Assembly (NCBI GenBank): GCA_026419775.2
Contig: JAOPGA020000365.1
Location: 1 to 64,000 of the forward strand
DNA length: 64,000 nt
Direction: 5' to 3'
DNA from: Acrasis kona
Lineage: Eukaryota; Heterolobosea; Eutetramitea; Acrasida; Acrasidae
Position 1 is the stretch's first letter, and each line of letters begins with the position of its first letter. A model generated the notes under the pieces. That model did not search any database. It saw nothing but the letters and a program-made list of their open reading frames with translations, and had not been told where the DNA came from. The translations under genes were made by a program, and so were the position numbers. Below are positions 9,363 through 20,220 of this stretch, one piece after another.

Positions 9363-12300
9363 ATGCCACCCAAGGAAGCTGGAGATGACACTGGAAAAGA
9401 TACTCAAGGATTTAATTCTTCATTCTCCTTCTTCGATACAAAGTAGGCGCACATTGGTTCCACTTCAATAACGTGATAAATAGGTTAATAAGGTGGACAG
9501 ATGAACCTGGTGTTGATGCAAAATCAAGGAAGCCATCAGTATTGGAATCAACAAACATTGTTTCGACATCCTCTGTTAAAGGAGTCTTTGCTGCAGCTGG
9601 TATTAAATCAATATAATACGACGCATTTCTAACATTTAAAGAAAAAAATGGTTACGTACATATAGTGGAGCAACCCAACTCTAGTTCTGATGCTTACTCT
9701 GCGCTTAAGCCATATAGAATGTTCAGTAGGTCTTGCTCTGTCGTCAAGGTTTTGAGCAGACTACCACAAAATCCTCAAGGTAGTGCAAGCTCGACAAGTT
9801 GGTTTGGAACAACTACAAATAGCAACGATGATAAGAGTGAGTCAAAAGAGGAAGTAGAAGACTCCACCAAGCTGCAATACTACGTGGTTGCAGTCGGTCT
9901 GGATGTTGATGAAGCTACTTCAAATCAGAGCAACCAATCTAGAAAGGGCACCGTCAATCAATCTCAAAAACCTGCTTTACTACTCCGACCATTGCTCAAA
10001 GTGTTCAGTTTGTATCGAGGAAAAGCCGGGCCAACCCAGTTGACATACAAACACAGTTATGGTATTGTTCCAAATGAGAACAATACAGGAATACGCGACA
10101 CAATAGCAGAGAATCAACAGGATGTAGTAAGTACCAAAAAACTGTTTTTTTTTAATAATTCTTCCAGTTCAAAGTAACTTGTTTTGAGGTCAGCGACAAT
10201 TTTAAAAATGTTGCCCTGTACATTGATAGTCCCAACTTTACTGGAAGAATCAACATTTTGAGAGATGAACTTGATTTGATTGCACAACAATCATCAAATC
10301 ACATTGTACAACTAGCGGTTAACACTAATTTCCCAATAACAAACGTTGGTTTCGTACGCCGAAACACACAAGACGGCCCAAATAGTGAGGCATACTTACT
10401 ATATGTGACAAATAAAGTCGCAGTTCATAGGTGCGACTTGAGTGAACGTGTAAGCAATACATCAAAAATCAGCTTCATACAAGTTGAAACTCACGATTCG
10501 ACGGAGCCACATCCGGGTATTCTATGCTGTGCTGTCAAGCCTCCAACGTATCAATCTAACAAATCAGAACGTCCAATCATTAATGCTGCACCCGCGTTTG
10601 TGGTTATTACAAGAAAGAATGGTGTGGTCATCTACCAAGAGGGATCTCCCAAAGGAACACCAGGATCTGCTATTACAAAAATACCTGATTTAGAGTATGC
10701 ACAACAAGCCACCTGGTATCAAAACTACCTCGTACTTTACATCAAGAAGAATAATGAAAAATTCATCAGGATATTGGATTTAATGGATAGATACTTGGCA
10801 TACGAATATAATTTAGCGGCCTTGGAGACAATTATGCAAACCAAAGTGACAAAGGCGGATGCAATTAGTATTCAATCCGCTCCACCACAAATAGATTCTG
10901 GAACTAATACAGGCTCCGTTTATATTTTTGTTCAGTTGCCAAACGGAACTGCCGCCATTACCCTAAACGAAAAACCTGGAGAAACCAAACTAGAGCTCTT
11001 ACGTAAAAAATACAAGTACAAGTATGCCATCAATTTGGCAAAAACAATCCCAAAGTTGGATTATGAAACATTCTCCAAAGACGTCAGAAAACAATATGGA
11101 GATTACTTGTTCTCAAAATCAGAGTATCAAGAGGCCATCAAGCAATACATTATGACCATTGGAAGTGTTGAACCAAGTTACGTGATTAGAAAGTTTCTAG
11201 ACTCACAACGCAACACCTACCTGATCCAATACCTGTACGTATTACATAAAAAGAGACAAGCAACCCACGAACACACCACATTGCTATTGAACTGCTTCAT
11301 GAGGTTGGACGAATACAGCGACGACGACGGAAGTCTCAAAGCAGCACAAGCAACCATCGACAGTAGAAAAGTAAAAACCATCTCCACCAAGAACAACTCC
11401 GATCAAAAAGACTATGATGACGATGACGAAGCCGACGAATCATTAAAAGAATTAATGAAGCAAGTAGAGGCAAGGGACAAGATCAAAATACTGGACGAAT
11501 TCAAGAACAAACATTCCGAACTAAACTATGACCCAGTAACAGCCATCTACGTCATGAGGAAGAATGGATACAGAGAACAAGCACTTGCACTAGCAGAAAC
11601 ATTTGCACCCAAAAACAACCCAACGGAAACCAACCTTCATGATTGGGTCATCAAAATATACATTGAAGACTTTCCAAAATTATCAATCACGGACAAGACC
11701 AATTACCAAAGAGCGCTCTACCACATTGAAAGCTTGGATCGCGAAGTAGCACTCAAGTTCATGTTACAATACGGAAAGGTACTAGTGACCGAATTACCAC
11801 AAAGAGCAACCAACGTTTTGATTCGTCTTTGTTGCCATTACGCTCCCATTCCATCCAATCAACCATTAGACGAACGTCGCACATTTATCGTTCCAGAGAA
11901 GAGACATTTAATCTATCCCAACAGCGGATATTCGGATGACGCCAACCACAACACGAACGACTTTACGAGAGCAGCCGATTACATTTTCGCATTCGCAGAT
12001 CAACCCTATTGGTTAATGATCTTTTTGGAAGTATGTACGGATTACATGAGCTATTGCAACAAGGGAAACTTTGAAGAAACATTACGCGATAAATCAGAAT
12101 CGGATTCATTGTGCATCATGTACAACACATTATTGGAATTGTATCTGAAGGCTTTGAAATTGAAACAAATCAAATCGGAACATGTCCATTGGTACGTGGA
12201 GCAAGCATTACCTAGTTCAGCGCCCACGTTACCATTGACGCATCAATTATCGCCAGCCACGCCCACCGCCACCACCACCGCCACCATCAACAACAAGGAA

Positions 12301-13230
12301 GATGAAATGGTGTATCGCATTTATCCAGTGATTGAATCACAATTAAACGATTCCAATCATGAAAAGGTCGAAAAATTAATCAAGTACGCCAAATACGACG
12401 AGAAGCATGCTCTCGTGCTGTGTCAAGCAAAGAATTTTGAATTTGGCATTTTGCATTTGTACGAAAGATTAAATCTCAAATACGACATCATACAATACTT
12501 TATGGACAAGAAGGTGGAGGAACAAGATTTGATGGAAAAGTACAACAACATTTTGGATCGATGCAGAGAGTACGGAGATGCAGATCCCAACATGTGGATC
12601 CAAGTGTTGACTTATTTTGTGAGCGGAACGGAGGAGAGCAGATTCTCCGATCTGTTCGTCGACAAGGTGCTGACTGCCATCAAGGACAAGGACGTATTGC
12701 CTCCGTTGCTAGTGGTTCAAATTCTTTCTCAAAATAAAAAGATTGAATTGAAGACCATCAAGGATTACCTCTCCAAAAAGTTGAGCAAGGAACAAGTAAA
12801 GATTAGAGAACAGAATACCACCATTTCCGAATTACAAAAGGAGACCACCAAGTTGAAGAGCGACATTAACGAGTTGAGAACGAGCGCAAAGATTTTCCAG
12901 CTCACCCAGTGTAGTTTTTGTAATAAACAATTGGATTTACCTGCTGTGCATTTTATGTGCATGCATTCTTATCATCAGAGGTGTTTGGAATATGAAGAGT
13001 GTTTTAAATGTGCAAAGAAGAACAAAGAGTACTTGCAGGATATGAGGAGCAAGCAGAGGAATAAAGTGAGCGCTCAGCCTGGCGAAGATCAGTCCATTAC
13101 TGACGAGGAGAAACGTGATTCCTTCTTTAAATTGTTGGATAACGCAAAACAAGGATTCGAAACGGTCGCCAAGCAGTTTGGTACCGGATTGTTCCCGGCT
13201 GGAGATCATCATGATAAAAGTAATAAATGA
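9363..13230 (+). CDS. VPS11: VPS11 subunit of HOPS/CORVET tethering complexes
   Basis: Four exons with introns at 9443-9492, 9600-9665 and 10127-10167 give 1236 residues (animal VPS11 is about 940). The N-terminal beta-propeller begins with the conserved SFFDTKW-type start. The clathrin-repeat solenoid contains the hallmark YIMTIGSVEPSYVIRKFLD, followed by HTTLLLNC. The C-terminal RING at about residues 1130-1166 has CSFC, CMHSYHQRC and CFKC zinc ligands. VPS11 links the VPS-C core for endosome and vacuole fusion. The extra length is mostly low-complexity inserts: an acidic stretch near residue 550 and a Pro/Thr-rich patch around 12220-12290. The start was chosen because the frame before it closes. 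Confidence 0.93.
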
Positions 13231-13275
13231 TGCGTGTATTTGTTGAACTTTTTTTTGTTTTTGTACAAAAATAGA

Positions 13276-13938
13276 ATGGACAACCAGAATATATGGACTA
13301 CAAATAACGTTGTTGTTGGTGCAACGCAGCCATCTGCGATAGAAGGCGACAGACGCTTTTTTGTACTACACGAGTTAGATGGCACCGAAGATTCGGACGA
13401 GGAACAGGATGATGATAATTATGTGCCACAGGTTAATCCAGATGTGATACCATTTAACATTTACACCTTTCATATAAGAGTTACTTATCGCGATAAATTT
13501 GAAAAAAGCGTGTCCATCACTGACGAAACTACAAACACGTTAGCCTACGTTGGCACCATGGCAGACCACAAGCTAATAAACATTTACTACAAAAACAGAA
13601 AGGACCAAATATTCATGAAGATTTTAAGAGACCCTGACCATTTACACAACACTTATAATGTTAGAAGCCACGAAGATAAATTATTAGGAATCTGCAAGGA
13701 GAGATTTATAAGTATACTCAAGAAGAGATTTTATTATTCCAGGTGGGATAATGGAATGGTGTACAAAATGAGGGGAAGAAAGAACAAGGGTTTCATTGTG
13801 CGACACAAAAAACAATTTATAGCAGACATCACGCCCACAGAAGAGGGTTATAGATGCAGCATACATCTCCCGGAGAAGGATATACAACATGTAATCGGAA
13901 TGTGTCTAGTAATGATGGACCGTGGTAACTATAAATAA
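13276..13938 (+). CDS. LURP-one-related / tubby C-terminal-like protein
   Basis: A 220-residue protein. An in-frame ATG exists 42 bp upstream, but it lies in the poly-T tail of VPS11, so 13276 is the likelier start. The pattern of repeated beta-strands, with SITDETTNTLAYVG near the start and the terminal QHVIGMCLVMMDRGNYK segment, matches the LOR domain (DUF567), a tubby-like beta-barrel with a buried helix that ends with a conserved Asp-Arg pair. Tubby-like folds bind phosphoinositides; plant members act in defence, but a role here is unknown. The first 60 residues are acidic and disordered. Confidence 0.6.
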   Translation: MDNQNIWTTNNVVVGATQPSAIEGDRRFFVLHELDGTEDSDEEQDDDNYVPQVNPDVIPFNIYTFHIRVTYRDKFEKSVSITDETTNTLAYVGTMADHKLINIYYKNRKDQIFMKILRDPDHLHNTYNVRSHEDKLLGICKERFISILKKRFYYSRWDNGMVYKMRGRKNKGFIVRHKKQFIADITPTEEGYRCSIHLPEKDIQHVIGMCLVMMDRGNYK

Positions 13939-13954
13939 AATTTTACATTTAACA

Positions 13955-14938
13955 TTACAATACTAAGAGCAGCGTCACTATAATACCAACCGTCCATATT
14001 TTGCCTATCTGGTTTAATGTTATGGCATCACTCCTCTCTTCTGTTGTTGTAGATAGTGGAGTTCCAGTTGGGGTAGATTCTGGACTCGTTGTAAATGTAG
14101 GCAAATTTGTTTGAGGTAAAGCTTCTGGAGTGGTAGTGGGCGCGTCTGCAGGAGTAGATAAACTAGGTGTTGGTGTGGGAATGTTGGTGATTGGAGTTGC
14201 TTGTGTAGTGGTCGGACCTGTAGAAATCTGTGTTGGAGTAGTAGTGCTCGTAACTGGTGCAGGTGCAGATGTGGTTGTGATGGGTTGCGTTGTTTCGGGT
14301 GCAGATGTTGTAGGTGTTGGATTTGACGTTGGTATTGTTGGGGCAGAAGTTGCTGCCTCAGTAGTGGTGACTGGGACAGGGGCGGGTGTAGGTGGAGTAT
14401 AAGTTACGGTGATGACCACACTAAGTGGAACAGATCTATGCGACTCTATCGTCACTGGACCTCCTGGCTGAGGTATCTGAAGACCAAGTAATCCTCCCAT
14501 ACTGAATGATTGCAATAAAACATTCTTAACATCTAATGAAGAAGCTGCATTTGGTGAAAAACTGAACACTCCCAATATACTCTGAACTTTTGGCAGGGTC
14601 TGTAGTGTGACAGTATTGTCATCCCAAGATTGCCCTGCATTCAAATATGTAACTCCTATGTAGCTTGTGTCCGTCGTGAGGCATGTAAAGTTGTTGAATG
14701 TGATCGTCGCCGAATTTACCAAACTATTAAGAGTTGTGGCATCTGTTGCAATGCTGTTCAATCCTGATAAATCAAATCCAAGATATACTATTGAAGTCTG
14801 TGTTCCTGTGTTATAAAAACTAAGAGTATTGTTCAAGGAGATGACACCATCTACTACTGCGAAGTCCTGCGTCACTGGAAGCGATAGAATCGCTGCTTGT
14901 GCGGCAAGTACTAGTGATAGTAGTACAGCAATCATCAT
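13955..14938 (-). CDS. Secreted, probably GPI-anchored Thr/Pro-rich protein with a DNRLRE-like head
   Basis: A 327-residue protein. The signal peptide is MMIAVLLSLVLAAQAA. Residues 18-185 form a beta-rich head. The pattern GQSWDDNTVTLQTLP and strands such as TSIVYLGFDLSGL recall DNRLRE/CBM96 carbohydrate-associated domains. Residues 185-305 are a Thr/Pro/Ala stalk, probably heavily O-glycosylated. The last 14 residues are hydrophobic (WTVGIIVTLLLVL end) and are preceded by a small-residue region, as expected for a GPI attachment signal. The 3' end lies 16 bp from the convergent LOR gene. This is likely a cell-surface protein. Confidence 0.65.
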   Translation of the reverse strand: MMIAVLLSLVLAAQAAILSLPVTQDFAVVDGVISLNNTLSFYNTGTQTSIVYLGFDLSGLNSIATDATTLNSLVNSATITFNNFTCLTTDTSYIGVTYLNAGQSWDDNTVTLQTLPKVQSILGVFSFSPNAASSLDVKNVLLQSFSMGGLLGLQIPQPGGPVTIESHRSVPLSVVITVTYTPPTPAPVPVTTTEAATSAPTIPTSNPTPTTSAPETTQPITTTSAPAPVTSTTTPTQISTGPTTTQATPITNIPTPTPSLSTPADAPTTTPEALPQTNLPTFTTSPESTPTGTPLSTTTEERSDAITLNQIGKIWTVGIIVTLLLVL

Positions 14939-15100
14939 GATATTTCCTTACTCTTATTTTAGGATTGAAATTCGGTTAAAGTAACTTAACTGTCAACTGT
15001 CAAAATCCGAATCGGACTTTACAAGTAAAATAGAAGGTTTCCAAATGGATTGTTTTATTTCCTAAACTTCAACAATCGACGTTATTATTATACTATACAA

Positions 15101-15624
15101 TCAACGGTACGACCGATGTCTATCGAAAAAATCTACTTGTGATTTCTCAATTTGTTTTTCTTTTTGTGCTTCTTCTTTCTTTGCTTGAGCTCTTTGGGTT
15201 TCCAGCTGCTTGTTCTCCTCCCACATTTGTCTTAAATACTCTCGTTTCATTCTAGCTTGTTCCTTTTCAATGGATCCCAACATCATCTCCTGATTCTTTA
15301 GAGCAGAAGAATATTGCATGTCTTCGACTATCTCAGTCTTCCTCTGTTGGTCCTTTATTCCTAAATGAAACCCAATCTGATTTCTAGTCTCTGCTCTTAA
15401 ATTAAATACTAATTGAAGAAAATAAAAACGTACTGGACTTCCTTCTTTTCCTCAGTATTTCCCCATAAAGATTTTCTGCGATGTTCATGTAGCTCGTTGT
15501 ATTTTTGTCGTTTAGCTTCTAATAAAGCTTGTTCTTTCTGAAATTCTCTTTCTAGATTTTCTGCATTATGACCGCTGTAGCCTTTGCGTGGTCTGTTCAT
15601 AATGGACTCACGAGTGAAGTCCAT
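15101..15624 (-). CDS. Small charged coiled-coil protein (two exons), possibly ciliary
   Basis: A 38-nt intron at 15396-15433 joins two frames into 161 residues. The protein is Glu/Lys/Gln-rich and helical throughout, with a conserved-looking NQIGFHLGIKDQQRK at the exon junction and an FFDRHRSY C-terminus. This composition is common among microtubule inner proteins of axonemes, but I cannot assign it. It is divergent from the BBOF1-like gene with only 42 bp between start codons, which hints at shared expression. Confidence 0.55.
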
Positions 15625-15666
15625 GATCGTTTCTTTTTATGGCGCCATAGTAGTTGATTGTAATTG

Positions 15667-17480
15667 ATGGCTAAACAACGCATCAAGCAAGCTAGTAGGG
15701 CAAAGTCTAGAAATGAATCGAACCAGAATGATGACGAGTTAAATAGTTTAAGTGAATTTGCAATGAAATTCGAAGCTTGCACAAAAAACTACGAAAAAGC
15801 TAGAACAGAGAATACAAACTTGAAAAATGAAGTGAAAAGGCGTGAGGCAGAGCACGTATGACCTCTTTACAAAATACTATTAACGTAATAAGAGACATGT
15901 GATAGGATATTTACAGAAAGACATTGAATTAAAAGGCAGGAGCATTTCTCAACTTCAAAAGCAATTGATAGACATGAAGCAGAAAGTAGAGGATGCTGCT
16001 GTTGAAAAAAAAACTCACCTCGAAACTGTTAAAAATACATATGAAGAACAATTAAAAGACTTGTTGGAGGAGAATACTCTTTTGGAGAGGATGATTAGTG
16101 AGCTTGAGCGAACAAAGGTATTTTGAAGCAAAAATTATCATTAACATTTAAACAGAACAAAAAAGCATTGCTACAAGAAACTTTAAATAAAAGACAAAGT
16201 GAACTGATATCCCTAAAAGCGGAATGCGATAGAGAAATTATAAAAGCAAAACTACAAACAGCACAGGATATATTTGTTATAAAACAAGAACAAGCAGCAT
16301 ACAAAGTACAGCATGAGGAAGTTGTGACTGAAAATGCAGTGATGCTTGTGGACGAAAAAAGAAGAAACATTTCTCAAAGCAGTATAGATTTATCTGTACA
16401 TCTTAGGATGGTAGAAAAACAAATGGTGAATGCGGGTGCTGAAAAACTAAGCGTTCAAGCAAAAAACAAAAACCATAAAATGGAGTTTGAATTGAGTGAG
16501 CAGGCTGTGAAGGAATATGCCAGGCAGGGACTTTACATGTCAAGAAGTGTGAGTTGCTATTCAAAACAATAAAATTAACAAACGCAGGTTAGAGATTTAA
16601 CGAAAGACAAGAAAAAACTGGAGGATAATCTTTCCACAGTTGTGAATGATCATGTGCAAAAATACTCTTTGCTATTAGAAAACAATAACATAAGCTTACA
16701 AGGGAGGACTGTAATGGTTGAGAATCTCAAAGATTCACTTTCGATAAGAAACAATGAGTTGAATGAACTGAAGGTAATCATGAACTAATCCCATCACTCT
16801 AATTGTTCTAGAAACTTTCCAGAAGAATCCTTAACCACAAGCAGGAGATGGAGTCCTTTTTCATCGAGGGCATCAAACAAGTTAAAAACGAAAAGAGTTT
16901 ACACAAGGAATTCGAGACGAGTGAAGCATTTATACAGGTAATATAATTTATACATTAAATTCTAATAATGTAGACACCACGCAAGAATACAGAGTTAGCG
17001 GCAAGTTCTCTGCTCTACAACCGGTCGATGCAATTGATGAATGAAAGAAACTTTACTTTTAGTTCTTTGAACTGGGAGGAGAAGGAGTCTGTTATGAGGA
17101 TTCTTCTGTCCAGAATTAATGGAACGTCAGAAAATAAATATAGCACACAACACTACGACAAGGACTTTGGACTTACACAGAGTATAATGGTCAATAACTT
17201 GGGACAAGCATCTCCTCCACGTGTCATCCATTCAACAATCAAGAATCACAAAGCACAACAACGATACAAGCACATGGTATCTAATTCTCTAAGAGCCGTA
17301 CCACCTGTCACACCACAAACTGGTAGAAGACCAAGAAGTAGAAGTAGCAGTACTGGAATATCGCGGGCGAGTAGTGCTGGAAGTTCTTATCGTTACAATC
17401 TTGGAAGTAGGATGACACAAGTAACAACAGCACCCAATAATATCCTCAGACTTTTAGCTGAAGAAGGAGAGTTCACATAG
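15667..17480 (+). CDS. Basal body-orientation factor 1-like coiled-coil protein (six exons)
   Basis: Six exons, with introns at 15856-15892, 16118-16155, 16549-16587, 16774-16811 and 16938-16973 (36-39 nt), give 541 residues, close to the 529 of human BBOF1/CCDC176. Residues 30-360 are continuous coiled coil. The C-terminal third contains FSSLNWEEKESVMRILLSRI, resembling the conserved tail of that family, followed by a Ser/Arg-rich disordered end. BBOF1 stabilises axonemes and basal-body orientation. If correct, the organism has or recently had a flagellated stage. The identification rests on architecture, length and one motif. Confidence 0.55.
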
Positions 17481-17515
17481 CACTGAGGGATATATAATGT
17501 AATAAAATGTAAAAT

Positions 17516-18032
17516 TTATTGTGTTTTTGATAGTAATGTGTTTCGCATCAACAAAACACTAACAGCAACCTCAAGTAAAAGTCTCGTACATAAAATGGAA
17601 AAAATAAAACCAAAAACTGCAAGAACCAAAGAATATAGCAAGCTAATCACACCCTAAAGTTGTGTTAAAAAAAGTAAACAATTGTTGACATACTGCAGCA
17701 ACATGCCACCTGAATCCCGCAGAGGTGACCCCATAAATATAGAAAGCAGCATACAATGCATACATTATGTATGAAAGTAGGTAAATGTACTTTGCTATGG
17801 TGACGCCAATGAAGTGATCAAACTTTGGCAGAATAATCTCTGCAATAGAAGAGTGTTGGCGTGGAATAACATCTGATGGTTCAGATGATGTGCTTGCGTA
17901 GGTTGGTGCAGTCTTTTCAGTTGGTGTTATTGATATGTTGAATGTTGGCTCTGGAGGTGATAAATTAGAGTTGATTAGACTGGTTGTTGGAGCTTCTTCA
18001 AATGCGCTGCTTTGGTATCCTGTTCCACTCAT
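17516..18032 (-). CDS. DUF4282-like small membrane protein (two exons)
   Basis: The obvious frame ends early at 17643. A 40-nt GT-AG intron at 17654-17693 leads into a second exon, GVISLLYSLVLAVFGFIFSI followed by LCTRLLLEV, giving 158 residues. The two hydrophobic hairpin segments, the FDHFIGVTIAKYIYLLSYI start and the RLLLE end match the layout of DUF4282 proteins, best known from bacteria. The first 60 residues are disordered and Ser/Thr/Pro-rich. The stop lies 36 bp from the convergent BBOF1-like stop. Function unknown. Confidence 0.6.
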
Positions 18033-18168
18033 TTTTCTTCCTGATCAAAATTACAATCAACCAGCCTGGTGTACATCATCAACAAACACAACATGAAACT
18101 TGTTATACTTTAAAACGTTTAATAATGAACAACAAATTTATAAACAAAATCTTTAATTATCAGAACAA

Positions 18169-19983
18169 TTATAAAACAAGAGCAAATGTGGCGATTCCTA
18201 CAATAACCATAACCATTGTGCTTGCCATTGTCTTTACTGATGATGAAGTTGGAGTTGGAGTTGGGGCAGAAGTTTGAATGGGTGATCTTGTTGTTGGTCT
18301 GATACTTGGAGTAGGTGTTGCGGCCACAGTGTTTGTGTTGCAGAAGTTGGAGTTGAAACCTGCTGGTGCAACATATGATGAACCAAGAGTTCTCGTCACG
18401 CAGCAATAGTAGTTATCAATCTCAACGCTGCAACTAGTGCTTACACAACTTCTATCGTTTGAGTATGGGTAGAATTGATTAATGGCTTGTGCTTCACATC
18501 TTCTAACCGCACATGAAGTGAAATCATTCTTTTGGCTGATGCAAACTGGTGTGTTGACATCGATCTGAGCAGGCGCACAGACACCAGTGGAGTTTGATGA
18601 GCTACAGCTACAGAATTGATAAGCGTTGCATTGACGGCTCAATCCTAGAGTGCTGACGTACGAGAAATCGTTTGGTGTGGCTTGTGTGTCGCAGGCAACA
18701 TTTGATGGAGTGTCACAAACACCTTGAGTGCTTGATCCAGTGTATCTGCAAGTGGCAGAGAGGTCGCAGCTCAATGTGGAGTTACAAGCGCCACCTAATG
18801 GTGCTCTAGCGTTGGGGTCGACGCACATTCCATTCAAACATGAAAGTATTGGTAGGCAAGTTGGTAGTGGGTAAACGGCGGTTGTTCCTGTAAGGGGTGT
18901 GGTTGAGCATCTTTGACCTTGTTGTGCGTATGCAGTGCAGACGGCTCCTGATGTTCCATTGACACAAACGAATTGGTTGCTGTTGCACAAAACTTCAGAA
19001 GTGTTGCGTCCAGTGTTGAGTCCACAAGTGATTGGTGGTAGTTCGAGTTGTTCGCAACGACCAGAGACGGTGTTACAGAAGGTGTTAAGTCCACACTGTC
19101 CGTTGCTTGTGCACGTCTCATCGACATTTTTGTCAACACATTGTCCTGCTGCACAATTGTTTGATGAACATTCTTGGTTGAATGTACAGTTGGATCCACC
19201 TCTTCTGTTGGGAATCAAGCAGCGGTTTTGAATGCATGATAGTCGGGGAGCGATGGTGTTTGGACCGGTCATTTGAGTGCAGGTAGTTGTGCAGGCAGAG
19301 TTGTAGGCGCTTGGTTGAGTGCAGGTACCAGAGATGCAAGTGTTTGGTGCTGCGCATTGAGTGACGCTCACGGTGGAGGTGACAGCCAAGTTGTCAAAGT
19401 TTGATGCAGATACACAACCACTGCCTAATCCCACGTATGGAGCATTGTAGCAAACTGGGTAGTTTCCATCTGTGGTGGAGTACAGGTTACCGGAGCAATC
19501 TTGAGCGGTGACATTTCCTGCGCATTGAAGGGCGAGGTTGTCGCAGATGGATTGTGATACGTTGGAGTATGTTTGTCCGTAGAGGCCGCATTTTGGCAAG
19601 TTTCTTTGGCAGAAGTACGTGGCCATGGCAGCGGAGCATTGAGGAGTGATGGTTATGTTGTATGTGGTGGTGTTTGTGATGGTGTATACAATGGTTGAGT
19701 TTGTGATGATGGTTCCGTTCACATTGTAGGTTGTGTTGACAACGCTTGATGTGTTGAAGAAGGTGATGGTTGGAAGGTAGAATCTGGAGTATAGCGTCGA
19801 GTTGTATGCGTTTGATGCTGCTAGATCTGACTGATTGACATTTGCGTTTGGGGTTTGGTACTTGACGTATGGGAAGCAGAAGGCATTTGCTTGTAGTGTA
19901 TTGCAGTTCCTAGTGAAGTTTGTTGGTGGCAATTGGGCAGCAACCGATGCAATGACTGCAGCAACAATCAACAACTTGTACAT
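18169..19983 (-). CDS. Secreted cysteine-rich, probably GPI-anchored protein
   Basis: A 604-residue protein with signal peptide MYKLLIVAAVIASVAA, many NxT/NxS glycosylation sites (a Thr/Asn-rich block at 60-110) and about 50 cysteines from residue 113 on. Cysteine modules of the form CxxNxCxxGxCV recur (SNNCAAGQCVD, CLNGMCVDPNA). The C-terminus has a Thr/Pro spacer and a hydrophobic tail (TMVMVIVGIATFALVL), consistent with a GPI signal. This module style is common in surface proteins of amoebae, but I cannot name a family. A TATA-like box lies about 50 bp upstream of the start. Confidence 0.65.
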   Translation of the reverse strand: MYKLLIVAAVIASVAAQLPPTNFTRNCNTLQANAFCFPYVKYQTPNANVNQSDLAASNAYNSTLYSRFYLPTITFFNTSSVVNTTYNVNGTIITNSTIVYTITNTTTYNITITPQCSAAMATYFCQRNLPKCGLYGQTYSNVSQSICDNLALQCAGNVTAQDCSGNLYSTTDGNYPVCYNAPYVGLGSGCVSASNFDNLAVTSTVSVTQCAAPNTCISGTCTQPSAYNSACTTTCTQMTGPNTIAPRLSCIQNRCLIPNRRGGSNCTFNQECSSNNCAAGQCVDKNVDETCTSNGQCGLNTFCNTVSGRCEQLELPPITCGLNTGRNTSEVLCNSNQFVCVNGTSGAVCTAYAQQGQRCSTTPLTGTTAVYPLPTCLPILSCLNGMCVDPNARAPLGGACNSTLSCDLSATCRYTGSSTQGVCDTPSNVACDTQATPNDFSYVSTLGLSRQCNAYQFCSCSSSNSTGVCAPAQIDVNTPVCISQKNDFTSCAVRRCEAQAINQFYPYSNDRSCVSTSCSVEIDNYYCCVTRTLGSSYVAPAGFNSNFCNTNTVAATPTPSIRPTTRSPIQTSAPTPTPTSSSVKTMASTMVMVIVGIATFALVL

Positions 19984-20030
19984 GATGATCGTTTTTGTTT
20001 TCTGTTGTTGTTTATGTCTTGTGACGTGTT

Positions 20031-20040
20031 CTATTTATAC
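20031..20040 (-). promoter_or_regulatory. TATA-like box upstream of the cysteine-rich protein gene
   Basis: On the minus strand GTATAAATAG lies about 48 bp before the ATG at 19983. It is the clearest TATA-type match in the window and fits a strongly expressed surface protein. Confidence 0.4.
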
Positions 20041-20220
20041 ACGTGCCTGTCAAACATAAAATGTCCATGTTTGGGTAAAATGGTAATATTGACGTTCCAA
20101 CGTTAACGATGGATTTTTGTATGCAAACTGGTGCGTTATTTTTAGGATGATCATTGATGGACAATCAAGTTTGTTCCAATCATTTCTCCCGAACGGTTCA
20201 GAATAAAAATATATTTTATT

